Notes under the pieces: model-generated
Told to the model about the DNA's origin: nothing
Database searches by the model: none
The model's input: only the letters and a program-made list of their open reading frames with translations
Program-made: the position numbers and the translations under genes
Assembly: GCF_026151205.1 (NCBI RefSeq)
Contig: NC_087075.1
Coordinates: forward strand, 13,274,628-13,338,627
Direction of reading: 5' to 3'
DNA length: 64,000 bases
Source: Bolinopsis microptera
Lineage: Eukaryota; Ctenophora; Tentaculata; Lobata; Bolinopsidae
Shown here: in pieces, positions 26,121 to 34,590 of the stretch
Numbering within the stretch: the stretch's first letter is position 1
Layout of the letters: each line of letters starts with the position of its first letter

Positions 26121-26125
26121 GGTAA

Positions 26126-28340
26126 GAAATTAGAAATTAGAAATTAGAAATTAGAAAGATCATTACAAAATTACATGTGTCAGATCCCAATCAGTTAAAT
26201 GAAAGTTATTCAACCAAACAATAAAAAGAACATAATATCTTAAATAAATAATTAAAAGGTTTGAAAGTGTGCACGAAATAAGGATACTAAGTCATAGCTT
26301 ACTTTTAGGAAATCTTTCACGAAATAGATTATAAACAAAATTTCTGGTCTCCAAAATGTAATTCTCATGAAATAATTTACTGAATTGACTATTTGTGAGT
26401 ATGTTGTGAAGGTCTGTGCTGTTTCTTTGTCTGATCTCCTTGTAGACAGGACATTCTTTAAGCAAATGGACTTCGTCTTCTTTAATGATGTCACTAAACG
26501 GGAGCTCATTCAGGAGGTCTATGGTGATTCTGTCTGAACTGCAGCAGAAGTGGCAAGCTCTGTAGAAGATGCTTGAGTTTTTCCAGCCATATCGCCCCGT
26601 CTCGATATTAAGTTTGTGGGAGCTTGTCCTCAGCCATGTGGTACATCGGGTTTTCTTGTGATTGGGTAGAGACAGGTATGGTTCTAATCCAAAGCTGCTT
26701 TTGACTTCGTTGTAGAATGTAAGCTTTTTGTTTTCAAGTCGAGCTTTTTCCCACTTTTCTTGGAACCAATTTCTCATTCTACTCCGAACGAGTTGGCTGT
26801 TCGGCATGGGAACATTCTTCGAGACAATTGTTCGTTTAATTGCTCCTGGGTCAAATGCGTCGGTCAGCGCTCTCGATGTTCGGAACCAGGTCAGCTCTAG
26901 GTTTCTTTGCTCTACAAAAGCATGGCGAACAATCTGTGGTGAGTTTTTTCTGTCAAGGAGGACGAGCCTGTTGTGGAAGTCAAGAAAGAGCTTACTCAGT
27001 TGTATTCCAAGGGGATATCTTCCTGTGTCTCCCCATATCGGGATATTTGAAGTTCTCTTGTTGACCCCAGTCGTCCATTTTAGCAGCGAGAGATGCAGGC
27101 GCTCGATGCTGTCGTTCGCTAGTTGACTGAGTGTGTCTTTGTCAGACTGTGTTTTCTTCTGGCAGATGTTGCTGAGAATGTTGGTATAGGGGAGCCACAC
27201 CTGACTACCGTATGATACGACAGGAAGTATAAGGGCATCGAAGAGTTTGAGCACAGCCTCTTTAGAAATTGAGGAAAGATCAACCGTCTTTTTCAGGGAG
27301 AAGTATGCTCGAAGTCCTTTGATCCTGAGCTGCTCTTGGTTAAGCTTCATACTGCCACATATTGTGAAATGAGTACCTAGGTAGCAGTAGCTTTTGACCG
27401 AGGGGATTACAATACTTCTGCCGTAGGTAAATGTTTTACTCTCGAGTAACTGCCTTCCTGAGGGATTGAAGATGATGACCACAGTTTTCTTAATGTTAAC
27501 AATCAATCCCCAGTTAGTGCAAAATATGTGGAGTTGGTCAATCATTAGCTGAAGACTGACCTTGTTAAGGGCTAGCAGGACCAGATCGTCCGCCCAAAGC
27601 AGGTGAGTAATCTGTTGGTTGTTGAGTTGGGGACTTTCCACTCCGGTCAGGGTGTTAATCTGGAGGGAAAGTTCATAGATATAGCATTTGAAGAGTTCTG
27701 GGCTCAAGGGGTGGCCCTGTTCCGTTCCTGCATTAACGTCAAAACAAGCCGAGAGCTTTTTAACCATTTTAAGCCTTGCTTTTGAGTTTCTGTACATGTA
27801 TTGGAGGCAATCAAAAAACCGCCCCTGCATACCAAGCTTATTTAATTTGTACAATAGTGCTTCTCTTGATACCGTGTCGAACGCTTTCTGAAAGTCTACA
27901 AAACAGCTGTAGATTCTTTTCCGTTGGACTTTTACATATTTTTCAATACAGGTGTTAAGTGTGAAAATATGATCAGAGGTTTGTGCCCCCTTGCAAAATC
28001 CTCTCTGGTTCTGTGATTCGGGGCAATGTACAGCTCTGAATTCGAGAAGTCGACTGAGCAAAATATTTGAAAATAACTTGCCCAGATTGCTGCCCACGGC
28101 GATTGCTCGATAGTTATCCGGGTCATGTGGACAACCTTTTTTGTGGAGAGGGGTAACGATAGTGGTGTTCCAAGGGTATACACCAAACTTAAGACATTCA
28201 TTAAAGAGTTTTTGAATGAGTTTCACAACTTCGTCCGTCGATGTTTTGAGGAACTCATTAAGAATTAAGTCGATACCCGCTGCCTTTCCATTTTGTAAGC
28301 ATTTGATGCCTTTCTTCATTTCTTCCTGGTCGATATCTCT
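26126..28340 (-). mobile_element. 5'-truncated non-LTR retrotransposon (left arm only)
   Basis: A 2215-bp minus-strand LINE with a GGTAA duplication on both sides (26121-26125, 28341-28345). The 3' end is a short microsatellite tail of four TTTCTAA-type units, as in CR1/L2/jockey-like elements rather than poly(A). The right arm retains the empty site near 46600. The 5' truncation falls at the start of the RT domain. It is full of coding sequence and otherwise intact, so the insertion is young. Confidence 0.92.
26292..28340 (-). CDS. LINE reverse transcriptase, N-truncated
   Basis: Reverse transcriptase of the LINE above, open from the 5' truncation (an ATG at 28319 is incidental) to a stop at 26292, about 680 codons. 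RT blocks in order: GKAAGIDLILNEFLK, TTIVTPLHKKG with DPDNYRAIAV, NQRGFCKGAQTSDHIF, CFVDFQKAFDTVSREALL (first catalytic Asp), GTEQGHPLSPELFKC, and HLLWADDLVLLA, in which WADD replaces the usual YADD or FADD. Then comes the thumb/connector and a C-terminal Cys/His region with CHFCC, EDEVHLLKECPVY. The endonuclease domain is missing, so this copy cannot move by itself. The family resembles jockey/CR1-type elements; the exact clade was not determined. Confidence 0.93.
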   Translation of the reverse strand, partial: RDIDQEEMKKGIKCLQNGKAAGIDLILNEFLKTSTDEVVKLIQKLFNECLKFGVYPWNTTIVTPLHKKGCPHDPDNYRAIAVGSNLGKLFSNILLSRLLEFRAVHCPESQNQRGFCKGAQTSDHIFTLNTCIEKYVKVQRKRIYSCFVDFQKAFDTVSREALLYKLNKLGMQGRFFDCLQYMYRNSKARLKMVKKLSACFDVNAGTEQGHPLSPELFKCYIYELSLQINTLTGVESPQLNNQQITHLLWADDLVLLALNKVSLQLMIDQLHIFCTNWGLIVNIKKTVVIIFNPSGRQLLESKTFTYGRSIVIPSVKSYCYLGTHFTICGSMKLNQEQLRIKGLRAYFSLKKTVDLSSISKEAVLKLFDALILPVVSYGSQVWLPYTNILSNICQKKTQSDKDTLSQLANDSIERLHLSLLKWTTGVNKRTSNIPIWGDTGRYPLGIQLSKLFLDFHNRLVLLDRKNSPQIVRHAFVEQRNLELTWFRTSRALTDAFDPGAIKRTIVSKNVPMPNSQLVRSRMRNWFQEKWEKARLENKKLTFYNEVKSSFGLEPYLSLPNHKKTRCTTWLRTSSHKLNIETGRYGWKNSSIFYRACHFCCSSDRITIDLLNELPFSDIIKEDEVHLLKECPVYKEIRQRNSTDLHNILTNSQFSKLFHENYILETRNFVYNLFRERFPKSKL

Positions 28341-28345
28341 GGTAA

Positions 28346-28777
28346 TGTTTGTTGGGTGAATATTCCAGCGATAGCATTATTCCGGCGCTATAACAACGCA
28401 ATTTAAAATCTTTTATAACATTTATAAATTCTCCCTTATCAAGCAACATGGTAATTTATCTCATGCACATATAATTATGGTTAATGTTCATAAGCTAAAG
28501 TAGTTATTATTTCCAGTCATGATGAATATTCCGATGGACATGACCCGGCTGTTTACTAAAAAGCGTATCGTGATGCGTTTTATAACTGTGAAATTTCGGT
28601 CGGGGAAATTTAGTCTTCAAAACCTGAAAATGGAAAATGAGATGGGAAAATTTGGTTTTCCATTTTGTCGGTGATTTTGACTTCCAATACCTCAATTTGG
28701 TCTAATACCATCATCTCTCACACTATGTGTTTTTTAAAGGAGAGACATGATCGCCGACAAAAATATAAATCAATTTT
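28346..28777. other. Short intergenic stretch, left arm
   Basis: Alignable with 44880-45094 and 46385-46560 of the right arm. Contains the site where the right arm has its own LINE insertion. No exon recognised. Confidence 0.5.
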
Positions 28778-28866
28778 TAACTGGGTTGGGTCAGAAGTCT
28801 AATCATGCAGCTCACTGGAATAAGGCAGTAAGGTAGTACGTTTTCGTGAAAAGTAAGGGTGAGATG

Positions 28867-28940
28867 TGCCGAGAGCGGGAATTGAACCCACGACCTCCCG
28901 ATGAACGCTCGGATGCTATAACCACTAAGCTATCTCGCCA
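28867..28940 (-). other. tRNA-like sequence, copy 1
   Basis: 74 nt that fold as a cloverleaf on the minus strand: A box TAGCTTAGTGG, B box GGGTTCAATTCC, T arm GTGGG/CCCGC, acceptor GGCGAGA/TCTCGGC with one G-G mismatch. The anticodon loop GCGTTCA has C instead of the near-universal U33, so this is probably a SINE head with a Pol III promoter rather than a working tRNA. Confidence 0.7.
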
Positions 28941-29284
28941 CAAATCAGTCCGAACAATTCACTACTTGTACTACAGATTACATGCCTTATCAGTTGCTGT
29001 ATTACACACAAGTGTGTAACACACAATTTATACAGACTCTCGACTAAGGATCGTTGCAGATATAACCATTAGGTTAAGTGGGGGAGGAAACTCGGTCGCA
29101 CCCGTATTTCAGGGCCTAGCACCCGTATTTCAGGGCCCAGCATTTAAGCATTTAAGCAGCCAAGATTCATAGAGCAACATTCTGGTACATATATTTAACT
29201 GGGTTGGGTCAGAAGTCTAATCATGCAGCTCACTGGAATAAGGCAGTAAGGTAGTACGTTTTCGTGAAAAGTAAGGGTGAGATG

Positions 29285-29358
29285 TGCCGAGAGCGGGAAT
29301 TGAACCCACGACCTCCCGATGAACGCTCGGATGCTATAACCACTAAGCTATCTCGCCA
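29285..29358 (-). other. tRNA-like sequence, copy 2
   Basis: Identical to copy 1, exactly 418 bp downstream, with the same acceptor mismatch and the same C at position 33. The identity shows a recent duplication. Confidence 0.7.
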
Positions 29359-29819
29359 CAAATCAGTCCGAACAATTCACTACTTGTACTACAGATTACA
29401 TGCCTTATCAGTTGCTGTATTACACACAAGTGTGTAACACACAAGTGTGTAGCACACAAGTGTGTAATACACATAAATCAATTTTAGTACCATTCATCAA
29501 GTTTTCTCAATTGACTGAGTCTGAGCTCTGCAAGGGGAGGCTAAATACGATCTCGCTGGTGCACCCATGCTTCAATGTATTGAAGCCTTTTGGATCATTT
29601 AGTGGAAACAATAAAACATTACAACTTGAAGATCAAAGAAAACAAAGGAATATAAATCGTTCCGGCTGTGGTTAAATACAAATTCGTCATTTCATCACTT
29701 TCAGTTTCTCTCTGCAAGTTTCTACTCGGTAAACTGAAACACCTTGCAACCGGGATAGGCTCCTGCCTCGTTTCATTATTTTCAGTTTGGTTACAAATCT
29801 CTGCTTAAAACTCAGGAGA

Positions 29820-30989
29820 ATGTCTCATCTAAAAATAATAACCACCCTCTTGAAGATAACTATCGCGCTGATAATATTTCCTGGTTCAAATAGCACTTAT
29901 AGCTGTTACTTCCACTTCGCTGTTGTAAATTCGGAACCCATCCAAAAGTTCTCCCTACCTCCAGGGAACCAATGTTCGGACTACTGTAAAGTTCTGGAGG
30001 ATTGCCAAACCCTCACCATCTCCCTGGACAAACTCTCGGACTGTTCATTGTACAAGGAAAGAATGGGTGAACTTGATTACCATACTGACTTAGAGTCGTT
30101 AGCTGTAATCCTAGATAAAAGATGTCTTTTTAGAAGTGTTACTCGGGACTCAGAGGAGACCATGAAGATGAGCCAGGAGACGGGACTGGTTATCCAGAGT
30201 GCGGATACAGGACAGTGCGTGGAGGTGGACATCACAGGATATGAGGGTCTCAACATGAAAGGGCCCATGGCATACCCACTGGTTTGGAGCTCAGCATGTG
30301 ACCAAACCTGGGAGTTGAGGTCTGTTACGACCGACGGACAGCCAAATTACTTTGGTTGCAAGAAAACGACAGTTCAGCTTAAGAACACCGATATGTGCAT
30401 CGCACTGCTCTCCTGGGTTGAGTTGTTGACGTCTAAAGCATTCCTCCAAACTTGTAAAAGTGCGGAGGAAAAAGAGGAGCAAATACTGTTGCTCTGTCCC
30501 GCACTGGAGACTATAGAAAGGGACGGGATGTGGTCCCTGATGCAGTATCTTCCCCGATATAACTCCATCACTCTAGGATCTCATGTTTTCAGCTCCATCA
30601 ATGACACCAGAACCCTAGACTGGATCCGACTCTATACTCTAAATGAACAGAAAGTTCTTAGTAAAGTTACTTGTAAGGATGTAAAAGCTGAAAATGGGAG
30701 AGCCCTGCTGGATGTGTCAGTCCCAGTATTCCTCCCTGGAGAGAGCATCACGGTGGAATGTGATGAGGGTTTTGGAGTGAGGGGTGACAACGAAACTTAT
30801 GACAACAGTTATATCACCACCTGCTCCGAGCACATGGCTCTGGATCTGTGCTCTCCTCTACCTAAGAAAAGGGAACAAATATGCTCTCACCTGGAGGATC
30901 TTGACAAGAGTAGGAGTAGTGACAGTGACAGGGATCGTGGAACATTCTTGTTGGTTTTTGTAGAGCTTATCCTATTTTTAGATCATTGA
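29820..30989 (+). CDS. Secreted PAN/sushi-like protein, probable GPI anchor
   Basis: Intronless 389-codon frame. I start at the ATG at 29820 because it opens a clear signal peptide (MSHLKIITTLLKITIALIIF, residues 1-20, then PGSNS). Residues ~45-75 contain CSDYCKVLEDCQTLTISL and CSLYKE, resembling a PAN/apple fold. A middle Cys-containing segment (residues ~120-240) has CVEVDITG and CDQTWELRS spacing that recalls a ricin-type or related beta-trefoil, not certain. Residues ~290-350 (VTCKDVKAENGRAL to CSPLP) look like a sushi/CCP module. A Ser/Asp-rich stretch and a hydrophobic C-terminus (GTFLLVFVELILFL) suggest GPI anchoring. A broken inverted copy lies at 43366-44546. Likely an extracellular surface protein; ligand unknown. 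Confidence 0.75.
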   Translation: MSHLKIITTLLKITIALIIFPGSNSTYSCYFHFAVVNSEPIQKFSLPPGNQCSDYCKVLEDCQTLTISLDKLSDCSLYKERMGELDYHTDLESLAVILDKRCLFRSVTRDSEETMKMSQETGLVIQSADTGQCVEVDITGYEGLNMKGPMAYPLVWSSACDQTWELRSVTTDGQPNYFGCKKTTVQLKNTDMCIALLSWVELLTSKAFLQTCKSAEEKEEQILLLCPALETIERDGMWSLMQYLPRYNSITLGSHVFSSINDTRTLDWIRLYTLNEQKVLSKVTCKDVKAENGRALLDVSVPVFLPGESITVECDEGFGVRGDNETYDNSYITTCSEHMALDLCSPLPKKREQICSHLEDLDKSRSSDSDRDRGTFLLVFVELILFLDH

Positions 30990-31620
30990 TTGTTTATAAG
31001 TTTTGGACATGTGGAGATGTCTACTTTAAGTATGATAATCTTAGATCGGACACGCTTTTTACATTTAACTTAAACACACATATTATTTGGAATGCAGTTT
31101 TTATAACTTTCAAAATTATCCGGTGCTTTCTTTTTTGTAAAGTACCCTGACATCAAACAAATGTAAATGATAATAATTTGAATGACCTTCTGCAAATGCA
31201 AAATGATACCGAGAATGAAATTGGTCGCTCGCTTTTCCCATTCATTTACAATTGTGATCGATTAAGAAGAACTACCCGAAGGCAGCTGTACTTGGCAATA
31301 ACGATTCAATAAACATCAGATAATTTAACACTAACTATACCGCCCTTATCCCGAATTACTAGGTATCGACCCGAAAGCAACCCAAAAAGATTTTTACAGC
31401 ATTTGATTGATATAATTTATCGACAATTATTACAATTCGTAAGCTGTGTATAAATGGGAAAAGCGAGCGACCGATTTCTTTCTCGGTATCATTTTGCATT
31501 TGCAGACGGTCATTCAAATTAATATCTTTTGATTTTATTTGGGAAAGAGAGACACTGGCAGCGGTACACTCTACCCAATTATGGGTTTTGGTCAAATTGA
31601 ACAATAAATTAAAACTAAAA
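30990..31620. other. Intergenic between secreted protein and GPCR genes
   Basis: The two genes converge (plus then minus). Within this stretch TGCAAATGCAAAATGATACCG to CGCTTTTCCCATT (about 31190-31245) recurs inverted at about 31455-31510, a ~60-bp hairpin also seen in the right arm. No gene. Confidence 0.5.
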
Positions 31621-32640
31621 TCACCGTAAACCCAACTCAAATTCCTCCGTATTCACATTAAATCTATTGGTACTCGGAGAGGAGGTCAACACCCGATACA
31701 ATCTTAACCTCTCACTTTCACTTCTCTGTAACCCTCTTAGTTTGCTCCAGCCATTTCTCACAAGACTATTAGTAAACTCTTTGAATGTAGGGTTGTTAAG
31801 GTAGTACACGATAGGATTAAACCAACAAGTGGTGTAAAGAAGGGAGAACGCACCACGTACCACCCAATCCTTAACAGGAATATAAAACGCTACAGACAGC
31901 ACCAGGGTGTAAGGAATAAACGCAATAAGGAACTGAAAAGTCACCCCCAGAACAACCACAATGTTCCGTTTATTAACAGAAGTTTGGGTCTTCTTAAAGG
32001 CTATGATAACAAGTGCAGTGTTAGTGATAATGAGGATGGTACCAGGGATGATGATGTAGATGATAAACCTGATTACCACAACCAGGAACACTTCGTTTGT
32101 CAGCCGACACACAGACGCCAAACTGTTGAAGTGGAGTGTAGCAGTGAAGTTGTTGAAGAGGAGACCAAGGAATGGGTTAATGGTAGCTAGAGTTATAACG
32201 GTTACTAGCCACAATCCCTTCACTTTGTTTGACATATGTTCCAGAGATCTCAGAGGGTAGCTTACCCTGTATAGTTTGTTAATATTCAACCCGACTATAA
32301 GAAGAATGTTAGCAATGAAAGGAATTCTGCTGATAAACGCGATCACGATACAAGCAAAGTCTCCGAATATCCACTGGTTTCCCGTGAAGTTAACAGCAGT
32401 AACCGGCACCACCATCACCACTGTGGAGAGTATATCCGTGATTCCCAACTTATTGATAAACCACAGTGACATCTCATCAATCCTGATAGCGTTGTACTTG
32501 TGTGTTACATAAAGCACATAACCATTACCAGATATCCCAGCTATTCCACAGAATATAAGCCAGGTGTTGATGATGATCTGGTCTGCTAGGTTTCGGGAGC
32601 TGTCGGGGATGTTGAGCGTGTGGTTCAGGATCAGTTGCAT
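31621..32640 (-). CDS. Rhodopsin-type (class A) GPCR, intronless
   Basis: 339 residues with seven hydrophobic segments. The N-terminus has the sequon NHT. TM1 carries GN (ISGNGYVLYV), TM2 has the conserved D in KLGITDILS, ECL1 has W and the disulphide Cys (NQWIFGDFAC), TM6 has P (LIAFIPYTL), and TM7 ends NPIVYY, a canonical NPxxY. The DRY motif at the end of TM3 is replaced by NKL (GLNINKLYRVSYPLRS), unusual for a G-protein-coupling receptor but seen in divergent invertebrate families. The short tail has Ser-rich clusters. Single-exon structure is common in lineage-expanded chemoreceptor-like GPCRs; ligand unknown. A broken inverted copy lies at 41702-42728. Confidence 0.93.
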   Translation of the reverse strand: MQLILNHTLNIPDSSRNLADQIIINTWLIFCGIAGISGNGYVLYVTHKYNAIRIDEMSLWFINKLGITDILSTVVMVVPVTAVNFTGNQWIFGDFACIVIAFISRIPFIANILLIVGLNINKLYRVSYPLRSLEHMSNKVKGLWLVTVITLATINPFLGLLFNNFTATLHFNSLASVCRLTNEVFLVVVIRFIIYIIIPGTILIITNTALVIIAFKKTQTSVNKRNIVVVLGVTFQFLIAFIPYTLVLSVAFYIPVKDWVVRGAFSLLYTTCWFNPIVYYLNNPTFKEFTNSLVRNGWSKLRGLQRSESERLRLYRVLTSSPSTNRFNVNTEEFELGLR

Positions 32641-33490
32641 CTTTTGCTGGGAGAGACAGTGAAGCTGTCAAATAGTTATAAATGCAAGAACATTGAACAA
32701 TGAAATTGATGTGAAAGCGATAAGTTGTGTGTTTGGGTGGTCTATCTGCAGGTGCAGGAATAACCTAAAGGAAGTTTGAAAATGATATTAGGGAGTCTGA
32801 AATAAGAGATCTCCTTTCCAATGCAAAACAGCTCAGGGCCATTAAATCTTATTCGACTTACAATTGCAATTTTAACTTTCAAATCTAAAACAATATGGAA
32901 CAATTGTTAGTATAGTTTACTCGATACGGTGAATAAGAACTGGTACAAGTTGACTTATGAACAGGAAATTGAGACTGTAAATTTTGGATATTCCATTAAA
33001 AAGGTAACTATTTAGCCCAACATTATGTCTTATGTTGGGCCAACAGAACACATAATGTGTAATTTCTGGATGGGAATAGTTCCTATCATAACCCAAAAAC
33101 TTATGCAAAACGAGCAAAGGGTGAAATCCCACTAAAACATTTGACATCACATTCAAGTAATTCACAGTTACACGCTCTTCATCTCCTTCAAAAGAAAAAT
33201 CAATTAGTTCGCTTCAAGCAAAAAGGCGTACAAGTTATTAATACGTATTTAGATGTCAATTGTCATTGTTAATAATTAAAATGACCGTATTATAGTTCTG
33301 ATATAAGAATTGTGTAACAAGTAATTTGCACAATACAGTATAATACGCCAGTCTACAATACGCCATGCATCACTTGGCAAGCCTATATTCTGTTAATTTG
33401 ACATTTGATAATGAATTTTGCTTTTGTGGCAAAAATGTAAATTTTTGAAATTGGTGATGCATACCTTTTAGTTTTGATTAATCATTTCAA
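32641..33490. other. Upstream region of GPCR gene
   Basis: AT-rich, alignable with 40870-41700 in the right arm, no exon recognised. Part of 33000-33060 is a small inverted pair (CCCAACATTA/TTATGTTGGGCC). Confidence 0.5.
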
Positions 33491-33499
33491 GGGCTAGAG

Positions 33500-33665
33500 A
33501 CCACTGAATTATGAGTTAAAGGCTAGAATCTACGTAAAAAATGGACTACTAGACTTGGTGAACTATGAGTTAACGGCTAGAATCTACGTAAAAAATGGAC
33601 AACTAGACTTGGTGAACTATGAGTTAACGGCTAGAATCTACGTAAAAATGGACTACTAGACCTGG
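33500..33665. repeat. ~55-bp minisatellite, three copies
   Basis: Three tandem copies of a unit containing TATGAGTTAACGGCTAGAAT, CTACGTAAAAAATGGAC and ACTAGACTTGGTGAAC. The right-arm counterpart at about 40680-40850 has the same units with indels. Confidence 0.85.
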
Positions 33666-34590
33666 TGACAGACAAAACAGATTTAAATCTCTTTAAATTC
33701 TCTTGCCTACTGAGTCTTCTAGAAATATAATCTTTATCTCCAACTTTGGTACCGTCTGCTGTTTCAGTCCAGCCCAAAGAAATATGCGTTTTCGTAATTT
33801 AATTAGAAAAGACGATAGCTACAAGACAGCTTGTAAAGCCGCACACGACACGTACGTACAGTGCTCAGATCAACTTTTAAACATTAACTAAACATGATTG
33901 TTAGAAAACTCGAAGTAAAGGAAATAGTATTTCAGGTACGTATCCTTTTGGATAGATGCGATAAAGCTCTTTATTACTACCAAGTAGCTTAAGTATGACT
34001 TTACCTTTATTGTAATGAATTCATCTTTACTGATGTGTTGAAACAAAGAATTTTTCCCAACTCCATGAGGGAAATAGTAAACAACAAAAATGTTTACGTT
34101 ATAGCAATATAAATATTATTATCTTCCTTTTAAGCCATGTTATTGGACATGACCGGACATTTTAGGCCACATCACACTTTAATTTATTGTATTGCTAATA
34201 TTTCTACTACAAGTTTTTTTAGATGACCACAATTATAATAGACTTCAAAACTAGAACCAGTATGTACAAGATATACGCATTAAATAATTGAAAATTTTAC
34301 AATTAATGTGTTATTACAAAAAAAAGTACAATAATAAAGAAATGTACTTTTTCATAAGTTGTCATAAAATACGATATAAACATAAAATAAAATGAATGTG
34401 CCAGTATAATATTGGACGTAAATTGTTAATGCGAACCCAAAACATACGTTCTAAATGGTGAGTAACGTTTATACTCATATATATATTTGAATACTAAGCT
34501 TACATTATCGGAATAATATTATATACACAGATGCGTTAAAATTCTCAAGAGTTAACCTCTCTTTGTCTATTAATTGTAGACTACTTTTAT

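Larger units (their letters stand above)
28778..29472 (-). mobile_element. Tandem tRNA-headed repeat (SINE-like), left arm only
   Basis: A 695-bp insertion flanked by a perfect 13-bp duplication ATAAATCAATTTT (28765-28777, 29473-29485). The right arm has the empty site near 44870-44885. It contains two direct copies of a ~240-bp unit offset by 418 bp, each with a tRNA-like segment on the minus strand, separated by ~190 bp of other sequence. The right end carries four ACACAAGTGTGTA-type units. A long target duplication fits LINE-mediated SINE insertion; the dimer could be one integration or an internal duplication. Confidence 0.75.

Noticed and set aside
28867-28940. Functional tRNA(Asn) gene
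   Set aside because: C at position 33, an acceptor mismatch and two identical copies inside a transposed unit favour a SINE head.
33703-33891. 62-residue open frame upstream of the LIM gene
   Set aside because: Not preserved in the right-arm copy and no splice or family support.
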